From NCBI GenBank assembly GCA_003599475.1, contig QZKK01000054.1, positions 1-24,262 on the forward strand: 24,262 nt of DNA, written 5' to 3'. Position 1 is the first letter of the stretch. Each line of letters starts with the position of its first letter. The position numbers and the translations under genes were made by a program. The DNA is from Desulfobacteraceae bacterium. GTDB lineage: Bacteria > Desulfobacterota > Desulfobacteria > Desulfobacterales > SURF-15. The notes beneath the pieces are model-generated. The model was not told the origin of the DNA and did no database searches. It worked only from the letters and a program-made list of their open reading frames with translations. This document shows positions 6,987-15,300 of this stretch, piece after piece.

Positions 6987-9900
6987 ATGAACTATGGCTC
7001 AACCGCACATCGGCAGACTCCGATCCGCAGGGTTCCCTTCGAGGCCCGATTGCAGTCACTGAAGCGTTTTTCCCTTCTTCCCCTGGCAATTCTCGCAATC
7101 CTGACAACCGTGGTTGCCGTTCTCGATATTCGGGTAAGCCTGTTGCCTCCTTTTCTCTTCCCTCTTCTCCAGACCGTGCTCGTATTTGTCGTTTACGCCT
7201 CCATATCGTACCTGGCGGGCGTGGGATTTCAACGAACCGGCTCCTGGGAGATCCTGCTCTTCGGCACCACCCTGCTGCTCTTTGGCACCGCCCTGATGCT
7301 TGCCGCCTATCTCTCTCGTTTCGGGGGCCTGAACACGAATACGACGATCCACAATACGAGCGCGCTTTTAGGCACGATCGTGCTGCTCGTTTCCATGTTC
7401 TTTGCCACCGGCAGCGCTCCCCCCGCAGCGAAGACATCCCGGATGCTTCTCACGGTCGTTTTCTACGGAGCGGCGATCGCCTTCATGGCGACCGTAGCGA
7501 TCTTGACGCTGCTGGGTCTTACGCCCTCGTTTTTCACCGCCTCCGGTCCCACGGCACTGAGACAGGTCCTTTACGGAACCGCTACGATCCTGCTCGCGAT
7601 TTCCACCACCTGGATGTCGATCCTTTATTACCGGTATAGGGCCGATTTCCTCTATTGGTCCTTTCTCGGCTTCGGGCTGATCGTCCTCGGGTTCGCAGGC
7701 GGGCTTTTCGTCCATGTCTTGAGCGATGCGGTAAGCTGGCTTTGCCGTCTTTCCTGGTATTTCAGCAGCTTTTATTTTTGGATTGCCGGTCTGGCGATGC
7801 ATGCGGAGGCTCGAAAAAAATCGATGGGAATACCGGAGCTTTTGGATCGATTCATCAGACACGGCAAAAGGAACTACGAGTTTTTCCTCGAGACCGCCTC
7901 GGATGCGATTATCTCGATGGATCGACGCCACAGGATTCTCCTGTGGAATGCAGCCGCTGAAAGGCTATTCGGGTATTCTAGCGACGAGGCCCTCGGACAA
8001 AATCTCTTCGATCTGATCGTGCCTCCCCAAGGCACTGTTCCTTTTGAAAAGACGGTCGAGAACCTGCCTCTTCTCGAAGACGGCCGATCTCCGATCGTAC
8101 TCGAGCTGACGGTCAGGAAAAGAAGCGGTGAAACGTTTCCCACGGAAATCTCTTTGTCGGTCAGAAGACTTTCTGTGGGTCACTTCGCAAGGACTGCCGA
8201 GATCATTACGACAATGTCGATCCGGGATATCACCGAGCGCAAGCGGGCCGAGGCGGCGGTCATCCGAAGCCGGATGACGTTTGCCGAGTTGGTCGAGCGC
8301 GCCCCCTTCGGCATCTACGTCGTTGATTCTGAATTTCGCGTCGCTCATATGAACGCCGGCTCGCAGACCGGGGCATTCCGAAACGTGCAGCCCGTCATCG
8401 GGCGCGATTTTGACGAGGTGATGCACATCCTCTGGCCCGAACCCGTCGCAGAGGAGATCATCGCCCACTTCCGACACACCCTCGATACCGGCGAACCCTA
8501 CTACTCGCCGAGATTCATCAACCCGCGCCACGACATCGCAGTCGTTGAATCGTACGAGTGGGAACTCCATCGCATGGCGCTGCCGGACGGGCGATACGGC
8601 GTGATCTGCTATTACTTCGATTCCACGAAGCTGCGAGAGGCAGAGGCGGCGCTGCGGGAAAGCGAGGAGCGCTTCCGTCTGGCCGCCAAGGCGGCAAAGA
8701 TCGGTGCCTACTCCCGTGACTTTAAGACCGGGCAAGACTACTGGTCGCCGGAGTTTCTAGCGATATACGGCCTGGGACCCGGCGAACCGCTGCCGATGAA
8801 AGAAGGAGTTCCAGCGGCTGTCCATCCCGAAGATCGGCAAATCGTTCTAAACGCGGCCCGCAGCCGTATCGAGTGCCCGCCTGAGAACGAATTCAGCAGC
8901 GAGCATCGGATCATCCTGCCCGACGGGGAGATTCGCTGGGTGATGATCAGAGGTCGGATGGAATTCGATGCTCAGAAACAACCTCTGCGATCGCACGGGT
9001 TTGCCATGGAAATCACCGAACGCAAACGGGCCGAGGAGGAGCTGCGGAAATTGAATGAGACCCTGGAGCAGCGGGTGGCCGAGCGCACCGAGCTTGCCGA
9101 GTCCCGGGCAAGACAGCTTGCCCGGCTGACTTCGGAGTTGGCGCTCACAGAAGAGCGCGAGCGGCGGCGGCTGGCGGAAGTTTTGCACGACCATCTCCAG
9201 CAGCTCCTTGTAGGGGCAAGGCTTAACCTTGATATCCTCCATCATCAGGCCGAAGACGGCCAGAAGCAGGCCCTGGAGGCGGCCCGAAGCCTGCTTGCCG
9301 AATCGATTCAGACCTCGCGCTCCATTACAGCCGAGCTATCGCCTCCGATTCTCTATCAGAATGGTTTAATAGCCGGGCTGGAGTGGCTCTCGAGGTGGAT
9401 GCGGGAAAAACACGGGTTTTCCGTAGAAATGCAGATCGAGCCGGATGTCGTCATAGAGCGGGAGGCAATGCTGGTCGTTCTCTTTAAGACGGTGCGCGAG
9501 CTTCTTTTCAATGCCGTCAAGCATTCAGGGGTAAACACCGCGAAAGCGAGTCTTTTCAGAGACGGGCCGGATCGGCTGAAGATCGTCGTCAGCGATACCG
9601 GAAAGGGGTTTGATCCCGATCGAAAATTGGAACATGGTGAAGAGAAAGGCGGATACGGGTTGTTTGCCATCCGGGAGCGGCTGGAGTTTCTGGGCGGACG
9701 ATTCGAGGCGGAAAGTGCTCCGGGCAAAGGGGCTTCCTTTACGATCACCGTACCGGTTAAAAAAGCCGTGCCTGCTCAGAAATCCATCGTTTTTCCGAAC
9801 GCTCCGCCCATGAAGTCTTCCGAAAAGAAGAGCCCTACATTGCGAGTCCTTCTGGTAGACGATCATGCCGTGGTCCGGCAGGGGCTGTCCATGATTTTAA

Positions 9901-10241
9901 GTACCCAGGAAGATATTGAGGTCGTCGGCCAGGCCGCAGACGGAGAAGAAGCCGTAGCGCTTGCAAGGGAGGTCCAGCCGGATGTGATCCTGATGGATAT
10001 CAGCCTGCCGGGGATAAACGGCATCGAAGCCGCCCGGCGCATCCACGCGGAACAGCCCGGAATCCGCATCCTCTGCCTCTCCATGTTCGAAGACCATGAT
10101 ATGGCCGCTTCCGCTTTGCAGTCCGGAGCTGCGGAATATCTTACAAAATCCGGCGACACCGAGGTCCTTTTATCGGCCATTCGGGGCCAAGGGAAAGGGG
10201 CATCGCTGGGGGGAGGGCAATTTGTGAATGGAGACTCGTGA
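6987..10241 (+). CDS. Membrane hybrid histidine kinase 2 (multi-TM sensor, 3 PAS, HisKA_3, HATPase, receiver)
   Basis: A 1084-residue inner-membrane sensor kinase. Residues ~28-270 form seven or eight hydrophobic helices, a MASE-like membrane sensor. Then come PAS 1 (~296-417), PAS 2 (~430-545) and PAS 3 (~551-680, near-duplicate of kinase 1 PAS 2), a coiled coil (LNETLEQRVAERTELAE), HisKA_3 with VLHDHLQQLL (His734), HATPase with N-box ELLFNAVKHSG (Asn842) and SDTGKGFDP, and a receiver with LLVDDHAVV (Asp958/959) and phospho-acceptor Asp1004 in ILMDISLPG. The receiver ends at SAIRGQGKG with a 16-residue unique tail and no LuxR-type HTH. Kinases 1 and 2 form one subfamily (shared LSPPILYQNGL). 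The ribosome site is weak, and a structured leader precedes it. The ligand is unknown. Confidence 0.88.
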   Translation: MNYGSTAHRQTPIRRVPFEARLQSLKRFSLLPLAILAILTTVVAVLDIRVSLLPPFLFPLLQTVLVFVVYASISYLAGVGFQRTGSWEILLFGTTLLLFGTALMLAAYLSRFGGLNTNTTIHNTSALLGTIVLLVSMFFATGSAPPAAKTSRMLLTVVFYGAAIAFMATVAILTLLGLTPSFFTASGPTALRQVLYGTATILLAISTTWMSILYYRYRADFLYWSFLGFGLIVLGFAGGLFVHVLSDAVSWLCRLSWYFSSFYFWIAGLAMHAEARKKSMGIPELLDRFIRHGKRNYEFFLETASDAIISMDRRHRILLWNAAAERLFGYSSDEALGQNLFDLIVPPQGTVPFEKTVENLPLLEDGRSPIVLELTVRKRSGETFPTEISLSVRRLSVGHFARTAEIITTMSIRDITERKRAEAAVIRSRMTFAELVERAPFGIYVVDSEFRVAHMNAGSQTGAFRNVQPVIGRDFDEVMHILWPEPVAEEIIAHFRHTLDTGEPYYSPRFINPRHDIAVVESYEWELHRMALPDGRYGVICYYFDSTKLREAEAALRESEERFRLAAKAAKIGAYSRDFKTGQDYWSPEFLAIYGLGPGEPLPMKEGVPAAVHPEDRQIVLNAARSRIECPPENEFSSEHRIILPDGEIRWVMIRGRMEFDAQKQPLRSHGFAMEITERKRAEEELRKLNETLEQRVAERTELAESRARQLARLTSELALTEERERRRLAEVLHDHLQQLLVGARLNLDILHHQAEDGQKQALEAARSLLAESIQTSRSITAELSPPILYQNGLIAGLEWLSRWMREKHGFSVEMQIEPDVVIEREAMLVVLFKTVRELLFNAVKHSGVNTAKASLFRDGPDRLKIVVSDTGKGFDPDRKLEHGEEKGGYGLFAIRERLEFLGGRFEAESAPGKGASFTITVPVKKAVPAQKSIVFPNAPPMKSSEKKSPTLRVLLVDDHAVVRQGLSMILSTQEDIEVVGQAADGEEAVALAREVQPDVILMDISLPGINGIEAARRIHAEQPGIRILCLSMFEDHDMAASALQSGAAEYLTKSGDTEVLLSAIRGQGKGASLGGGQFVNGDS

Positions 10242-10245
10242 AAGA

Positions 10246-10500
10246 TGCAGGAAACAATGAAACCCCCAAAATCTTTTGTCGAGCTGAGACAGCATGCCGA
10301 AATTAGACGGGCTGGAGGCGACCCGGATCATTCATTCGGAATTTCCACACATCCGCATCATCGGTTTGTCGATGCATGGAAAAGAAGATAAGGCAGCTCG
10401 AATGATCGAAGCCGGCGCGTCCGCCTATTGCACGAAAGACGGCAGTACGGAAGTGCTTTTGTCTGCAATCCGGGGCAAAGTCGGAGGATCTTTTTGTTAG
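10246..10500 (+). pseudogene. Kinase remnant: receiver 3' half, possibly joined to a kinase start
   Basis: From 10294 the frame reads PKLDGLEATRIIHSEFPHIR and so on to AIRGKVGGSFC, the last ~65 residues of a receiver of the kinase 3/4 type; the phospho-acceptor Asp and everything before it is missing. Nucleotide identity to kinases 3 and 4 over this stretch is high. Just upstream, in another frame, the ATG at 10246 opens MQETMKPPKSFVELRQHAE, which resembles the N-terminus of PAS kinases (kinase 1: NDPIIELRKRAE). One explanation is an internal deletion that removed a whole kinase body and left its two ends. The fragment ends exactly where the truncated PIN toxin of the opposite strand begins. 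Confidence 0.6.
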
Positions 10501-10776
10501 TCATTGTTCGCGAGCAAGGATAATGGCGGACGCTTCGCCACGACCAAGTTCTGCGGCAAGCGCGTCCACAGCGAGTTGGTCTTGGGGAGCGGTCTGCCCG
10601 ATCCAGAGAGCTTCACGCACGTCTTTGCTGCCATCTCGTTCCTCGCCTCGCGTGACAACTTCTTCGTACACGGCAGGTGGAATGACCACCTCGGGGTAAA
10701 ACCGTTTGAGCAACTCGAAACGCTGAATGCGAGCAAGATTGATTAGCGGTGATGCGTTCGAAACAGTGATGCTCAC
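10501..10776 (-). CDS. DUF3368-type PIN toxin, C-terminally truncated
   Basis: A 91-residue product starting with GTG: SITVSNASPLINLARIQRFE, then PEVVIPPAVYEEVV and ELGRGEASAIILARE. This is the N-terminal ~60% of the PIN-like DUF3368 family (usual length ~150-160), including the first-strand Ser-Asn-x-Ser-Pro-Leu motif. The third-strand acidic motif and the C-terminal helices are absent: the frame stops at 10501, where the receiver fragment from the other strand begins. It is probably inactive. The GTG shares four bases (GTGA) with the antitoxin stop, the normal coupled layout, so loss of the 3' end is secondary. Confidence 0.75.
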   Translation of the reverse strand: MSITVSNASPLINLARIQRFELLKRFYPEVVIPPAVYEEVVTRGEERDGSKDVREALWIGQTAPQDQLAVDALAAELGRGEASAIILAREQ

Positions 10777-11030
10777 CCTTCCACCTCGCGCCTCAGTTCG
10801 TCGGGAGAAAACTGAAAAATGGAAACCTTGTGCTCCGCAAGGAAGGCGATGAACTCGGCCTGTCCGATCTCCAGCAATTCTGCCGCTTTGCTATAGGTCA
10901 GCGCGCCTTGTCGCACTAATTCCACCGCGAGAAGCTGCTTTAGTGCGTGCGGCAAATCCTTCTCTTCACGCCCTGTGAGAACCACCACTTCTTTCGGCAG
11001 TTCCACCGTCAGTCTCACAATCTCGCTCAT
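10773..11030 (-). CDS. UPF0175-family antitoxin
   Basis: An 85-residue protein starting MSEIVRLTVELPKEVVVLTG, followed by a helical region with ELVRQGALTYSKAAELLEIG and a C-terminal HKVSIFQFSPDELRREVE. UPF0175 proteins are the usual partners of DUF3368 PIN toxins, and the helix-turn-helix-like segment (KAAELLEIGQAEF) fits DNA binding. The start at 11030 is chosen because AGGAG lies eight bases upstream; the upstream extension to 11156 reads through junk. It ends in a GTGA overlap with the truncated toxin. The gene looks intact although its partner is broken. A small inverted repeat GTGAG/CTCAC (11058-11062 with 11070-11074) lies in its upstream region. Confidence 0.78.
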   Translation of the reverse strand: MSEIVRLTVELPKEVVVLTGREEKDLPHALKQLLAVELVRQGALTYSKAAELLEIGQAEFIAFLAEHKVSIFQFSPDELRREVEG

Positions 11031-11113
11031 TTTTATCTCCTGTCCAACAATGGCATAGTGAGCACATCCCTCACACTTAAACTTTATTTTGCCACAAAGG
11101 AGGCGGACAAACA

Positions 11114-11141
11114 ATAACTGATGATGCATAACTGATGATGC
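11114..11141. repeat. Tandem duplication, 14 bp x 2
   Basis: ATAACTGATGATGC occurs twice without a gap (11114-11127 and 11128-11141). The second copy runs into the PIN-gene scrap at 11130-11163, so the duplication probably arose at the end of that fragment. Confidence 0.75.
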
Positions 11142-11163
11142 TGACCATTGCTTCATTTTCCGG
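11130..11163 (-). pseudogene. Scrap of a second PIN toxin gene
   Basis: 31 of 34 bases match 11581-11614, which lies inside the intact PIN toxin gene. On the minus strand the scrap reads PENEAMVSIIS against PENEVAVSIISF in the intact gene, in the same frame. The fragment is cut off on both sides, by the 14-bp tandem repeat and by repeat R2. Confidence 0.6.
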
Positions 11164-11166
11164 ATT

Positions 11167-11227
11167 TAGTTTGTATCATGGCTTGTTATCATTGCAAACC
11201 CGTCATTGGCTGATAATCTGAGCCAAT
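11167..11227. repeat. Dispersed repeat R2, copy B
   Basis: Matches 2932-2993 at about 54 of 62 positions with one single-base gap. It is followed nine bases later by repeat R1. The 11031-11305 gap contains only these repeats, the PIN scrap and the presumed promoter of the UPF0175 gene. Confidence 0.65.
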
Positions 11228-11236
11228 CCTCATGGA

Positions 11237-11280
11237 AATCGAAATTCATCGGGATAACCGTTTTGCATCGAAGGAGGGAT
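11237..11280. repeat. Dispersed repeat R1, copy A (44 bp exact)
   Basis: All 44 bases are identical to 15472-15515, where the repeat forms the last codons, stop and downstream flank of kinase 3. Here no kinase frame precedes it. A small frame MEIEIHRDNRFASKEG (ATG 11232) runs through it and is also open in the other copy, which may mean that the unit derives from coding DNA. Confidence 0.85.
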
Positions 11281-11305
11281 AAAACGTCGTATACGGCAAG
11301 GTTGT

Positions 11306-11704
11306 TTACCAGTAGAGGTTGAGCCCGTATCGTTGATATTCTTTGAATTCCTGGTCACGGGAAATCAGCTTCATCTTGCGCTGGATCGCCTGCCAGATGA
11401 TCAAACGGTCAAAAGGATCTCGATGGGCCAGTTTGGGAAGCTTGTAAAAACTCGCGACCTCGCCGGGGGTTATGGAAAGAATCTCAATCCCTGTTTCTTC
11501 TGCGATACCCGGAAGTGCATCCGGCTCGATATTGATCAATTCAAGCTTCCCTAAACCGTACTTCAGCGAAATCTCCCAGAAACTGATGATGCTGACCGCT
11601 ACTTCATTTTCCGGGTCACCCATTTCCTGTTTAACCGATTTGCTCAGTTTTCCAGGATCGAAAATGGTCCAAAGCAGGGTATGGGTATCGATCAAATACT
11701 TCAT
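11306..11704 (-). CDS. PIN-domain (VapC-like) toxin of a Phd/PIN module
   Basis: A 132-residue, full-length PIN toxin of the COG3744 type, a presumed RNase. Catalytic-type acidic residues are visible: Asp6 in MKYLIDTHTLLW, the Glu of ISFWEISLKYGLGKL, the Asp pair of HRDPFDRLIIWQA, and the C-terminal LISRDQEFKEY. Its ATG overlaps the antitoxin stop by four bases (ATGA), so translation is coupled. No truncation is seen, and part of this gene is duplicated as a scrap at 11130-11163. Target RNA is unknown. Confidence 0.87.
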   Translation of the reverse strand: MKYLIDTHTLLWTIFDPGKLSKSVKQEMGDPENEVAVSIISFWEISLKYGLGKLELINIEPDALPGIAEETGIEILSITPGEVASFYKLPKLAHRDPFDRLIIWQAIQRKMKLISRDQEFKEYQRYGLNLYW

Positions 11705-11940
11705 GAAAGAAGCATCTCTTCATCGGTTATCTTGAAGTCTTTGTGGATCACACAGGAAGCACGCCCTTTGAGAAGACCCAGTTTTCTTTTCTTGCCCTGA
11801 CCGTAATGCGAAAAAGGAAGAAGAACCGCGACTCTCTCTTTTTTTTTCCCATAACTGATGACGACTTCTTCCCCTTTTCGAACCATTTCGAGCACCTCGG
11901 AAAAACGTGCCTTCAATTCTCCTACCGTCATCGTTTTCAT
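11701..11940 (-). CDS. Phd/YefM-family antitoxin
   Basis: A 79-residue protein beginning MKTMTVGELKARFSEVLEMV and continuing RKGEEVVISYGKKKERVAVL, the standard Phd/YefM DNA-binding fold. The basic, disordered C-terminal half (GKKRKLGLLKG ... ITDEEMLLS) would wrap the toxin. GGAGG sits six bases before the ATG. It is the first gene of a two-gene operon and overlaps the PIN toxin by four bases. A consensus promoter and a long palindrome lie just upstream, matching conditional-cooperativity autoregulation known for this family. Confidence 0.88.
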   Translation of the reverse strand: MKTMTVGELKARFSEVLEMVRKGEEVVISYGKKKERVAVLLPFSHYGQGKKRKLGLLKGRASCVIHKDFKITDEEMLLS

Positions 11941-11968
11941 GATCGCCTCCGAAGAAATTCTTCACGTC

Positions 11969-11997
11969 AAGATACCCATTTCTTGACAACTTGTCAA
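11969..11997 (-). promoter_or_regulatory. Promoter of the Phd/PIN operon
   Basis: On the minus strand TTGACA (complement of 11992-11997) and TATCTT (complement of 11969-11974) are 17 bases apart, a near-consensus sigma-70 promoter. It lies about 30 bases before the antitoxin ATG. Confidence 0.7.
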
Positions 11998-12001
11998 GAA
12001 A
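11979..12001. promoter_or_regulatory. Operator palindrome over the Phd/PIN promoter
   Basis: Perfect 11-bp arms TTTCTTGACAA and TTGTCAAGAAA surround a single central C. The palindrome covers the -35 and part of the spacer, an ideal place for repression by the antitoxin or the toxin-antitoxin complex. Confidence 0.7.
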
Positions 12002-12009
12002 ACTCTATC

Positions 12010-12054
12010 CATTCGGGCTGTTCCTTCCGGCCGCCTTTTTCAGCCCGGAAAGAG
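12010..12054. repeat. Dispersed repeat R3, copy B
   Basis: Matches 1726-1770 at 39 of 45 positions. Here the internal inverted repeat is seven bases long (CGGGCTG/CAGCCCG). The remaining gap to kinase 3 (12055-12336) holds no gene that I recognise, only the promoter at 12217-12245. Confidence 0.6.
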
Positions 12055-12216
12055 CGCACGTTGAACGTTCGAAACTCAGGTTTTCGATATACCGGGGATA
12101 AGCGGGTCAAATACTCACCAAACCCGTTGCATGTGGTGTATGTGGGTCTCGCACTTAAACCATGACCGGATTCCGAAATTATTCGTTTCACTCGATCCGC
12201 TGGACCAATGATCGAT

Positions 12217-12245
12217 TTAACATTCCGGTAAAAATCGGTTATACT
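12217..12245 (+). promoter_or_regulatory. Probable promoter of kinase 3
   Basis: TTAACA (12217-12222) and TATACT (12240-12245) are 17 bases apart. Transcription would start near 12252, giving an ~85-base leader before the ATG at 12337. Confidence 0.6.
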
Positions 12246-12336
12246 CCTTCGGATTTCAAACTCGGTAAACCTTTGTACGCCTTATTTCGGACAACCCCGG
12301 GGAACTCTGAAAAATTCGAATGGTTTTTATCGGAAT

Positions 12337-15300
12337 ATGGATCAGAAAAGGAATATTTTTTCTATACACAACGGATACCGCTTTTTTTCAACCGTTCGGG
12401 GAAGGCTCGCCTTTCTTCTCCTTGCGGTTCTTGCCCCCATCCTGATCGTTCAGGTCCTCATTTACCGGGAGCGGTTCGAGATGCACCGCCGTACGGAGCT
12501 GAAAGCCAGTATGGAAATGGCCCGTGCGGCAGCGGAAACCTTCCAGGAACTGATCAAAGACCTCCTTAACCAGGAGCTCACAATCGGCCTTGCGCTGACG
12601 TCTTCCCAGCCGCTTCCGCCAGAGGATATCCACCGGCTGTTTACGCAGACCGAAACGATGTATCCATATCTGCTCGATATCCTGTGGGTGAGCCCTGCGG
12701 GCAGAATCATCGCCGCAAGCGGCAATCGACCGGTCGATACGGATGTTTCCGATCGACCCTTTTTCGGTGAAATCACCTCCGGCAGCGAGTGGTCGATCAG
12801 CGATCTCAGCATCTCCGAGGAAAGCGGTTTCCCTGCTTTTACCGTCAGCCGTGCAATCCGCGATCCCAGGGAAGCCTTCTCCGGAATTGTCGTCTTCACC
12901 GTACTGGCGGCCAATCTGGATTCTGTTTTCCCCATCGAGCGGCAGGCGGGAGGTGCGATCACGATCATCGACGGCAGCGGAAGGGCCGTAATCCGAAATC
13001 CGAAAGTACATTGGAACTGGGAGAGCCGCAGCCTTCTAAACCGGATTCCTTCCCTAAGGGCGGCATTGGCAGGAAGCGAGGTTACGGAAGCCATTGGCGA
13101 CGCTACAGACAATGAAAAACACATCTTTGCGCTGGCCCCGATCCGGTCGATCGGATGGGCGGCAGGGGCAAGCCGTTCGGAGGACCATCTGTTTGCGCCC
13201 ATCTTTACGCTCCTTGGACGGCATGCCATGATGTTCTCGCTGGTTGTTTTTCTCTCGGCAGTGGTGTTTTTTCGGATTTCCAGTTCCATTTCAAATCCCC
13301 TGAAACGGCTGCAAAGCCATGCACTGGCGCTTGGAAAAGGAGAGGCAAAATCCCCGCTGGACGTCAAAAGCCCGCGCGAGCTTCTCGATCTTTCCCAAGC
13401 ACTGGATTTCATGGCCAAGGAGCTGAATTTAAAAATCGAGGCCCTCGCCGAATCGGAAAACCGGTATCGGATGATGGGGGAGATTCTTCCCTACGGGGTC
13501 TGGCTGTGCGACAGCGATGGCCGTGCGGAATATGTAAGCCCCTCCTTTCTAGAGCTGCTCGATATGAGCCAGGAAGAACAAAACGGGTTTGGGTGGACGA
13601 AGCGTCTGGTTCCGGAAGATGTCGAGCCGATGATGAAGAAATGGCTTCATTGCGTACAAACGGGAACCTCCTGGGAGCACGAGCACAGGATTATCGATCG
13701 CAATGGAAAGATTCACATCGTTCTCAGCCGCGGGCTTCCGGTAAAGGATAAAAGCGGGCGGATCAAAAAATGGGCGGGTATCAATCTCGATATTACGGAT
13801 CGCAAGCATGCGGAGCTCGAGCGCGAGGAGCTGATGAAGCAGCTCAAGGCTGAGCTCGATGCGGCCCGGCACCTTCAGCAAATCAGCACTCAACTCATCC
13901 AGGCCGGCGACATCCAGACGTTGTACGAGCAGCTTCTCGACACGGCGGTAGCGATTCTGCAGGCTGATTTTGCAAGCATCCAGATCCTCTATCCGGATCG
14001 AGGCGCCACAGGGGAGCTTCGGCTCCTCGGCAACCGCGGATTTGACGCGCAAGCCGCTGAATTCTGGGAGTGGGTGAGCGCGGATTCCCGGAGCGCCTGT
14101 GGGATAGCCCTGAGCACCGGTCAAAGGGTCTTTACCGCGGATGTCCGGAGGTGCGATTTCATGGCCGGAAGCGAAGATCTTGCAATGTATATCGAGACCG
14201 GCATTCTGGCGGTGCAGACGACTCCGCTGATTTCAAGATCCGGCACCGTATTGGGGATGTTTTCCACTCACTGGCGCGAGCCGCACGAACTGTCGGAAAG
14301 AGAGCTGCGCATGCTGGACGTTCTGGCCCGCCAGGCCGCCGATCTGATCGAGCGTTCGCAGACACTGGAATCGGTAAAGAGCTTAAACGAAACTTTAGAA
14401 CAGCAGGTGGCCGAACGCACGAAACTGGCCGAAGATAGAGCAAAGCAGCTTCAGGCGATGGTATCGGAGTTGACGCTGACCGAGCAGCGGGAACGAAGAC
14501 GTCTTGCGGAAATTCTTCACGACCATCTGCAGCAGCTTCTGGTTGCGGCCAAGATGAACTGCGAAGTTTTATCCGCCCGAATCGGCGCGGAACTGAAACC
14601 GGCCGCTGAAAATGTCATCGGCCTCATCGCCCAATCGATTCAGACTTCACGTTCTTTAACCGCCGAGCTCTCTCCTTCGGTTCTAAGGGAGGGTCGCCTT
14701 TCCGCAGCCCTCGAATGGCTTGCCGGCTGGATGCAGGAAACCCACGGAATTCGGGTCGATCTCAAAACAGAACGCGGTATGGATCCGGAACGGGAAGACG
14801 CCACCATTCTCTTGTTTCAATCCGTCCGTGAACTGCTTTTCAATGTGGTGAAGCATGCCGCCGTAAAATCGGCGCGGGTCGAGATGTCCGAAGACGAGAA
14901 AAATGTTCTCCGGCTGTCCGTCATCGACGAGGGTTCCGGATTCGCGCCGGACACCATCCGGGAAAAGGGGCAATCCGGAACCGGCTTCGGGCTTTTCAGC
15001 ATCCGCGAACGCCTGGCGCTGATGGGCGGAAGGTTGGAGGTTGAAAGTTCACCCGGAAGCGGTTCCTGCTTCTCCCTGGTTGTCCCGCTGCAGAAAGCAG
15101 CGGAAGAAGATGAAAAAAAGATCCGAGTCCTTCTTGCGGACGACCACTCGGTGGTCCGCCGGGGGCTCACCTTCTTTCTTGACTCCCATTCCGGAATCGA
15201 GGTCATCGGGGAAGCATCGGACGGGGAAGCCGCGGTTCGCATGGCACGGGAGATGAGTCCGGAGGTCATCCTGATGGATATCGACATGCCCGACATGGAC

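Noticed and set aside
7965..8735. 256-residue minus-strand frame inside kinase 2
   Set aside because: Antisense shadow of PAS domains; no recognisable family and no ribosome site.
10773..11156. Long version of the UPF0175 antitoxin starting at 11156
   Set aside because: The extra residues cross repeats and a PIN scrap; a good ribosome site supports the start at 11030.
12462..13418. 318-residue open frame on the minus strand inside kinase 3
   Set aside because: It is antisense to a clear Cache/HAMP coding region, with Ser/Arg-rich non-domain sequence, and is a codon-bias shadow.
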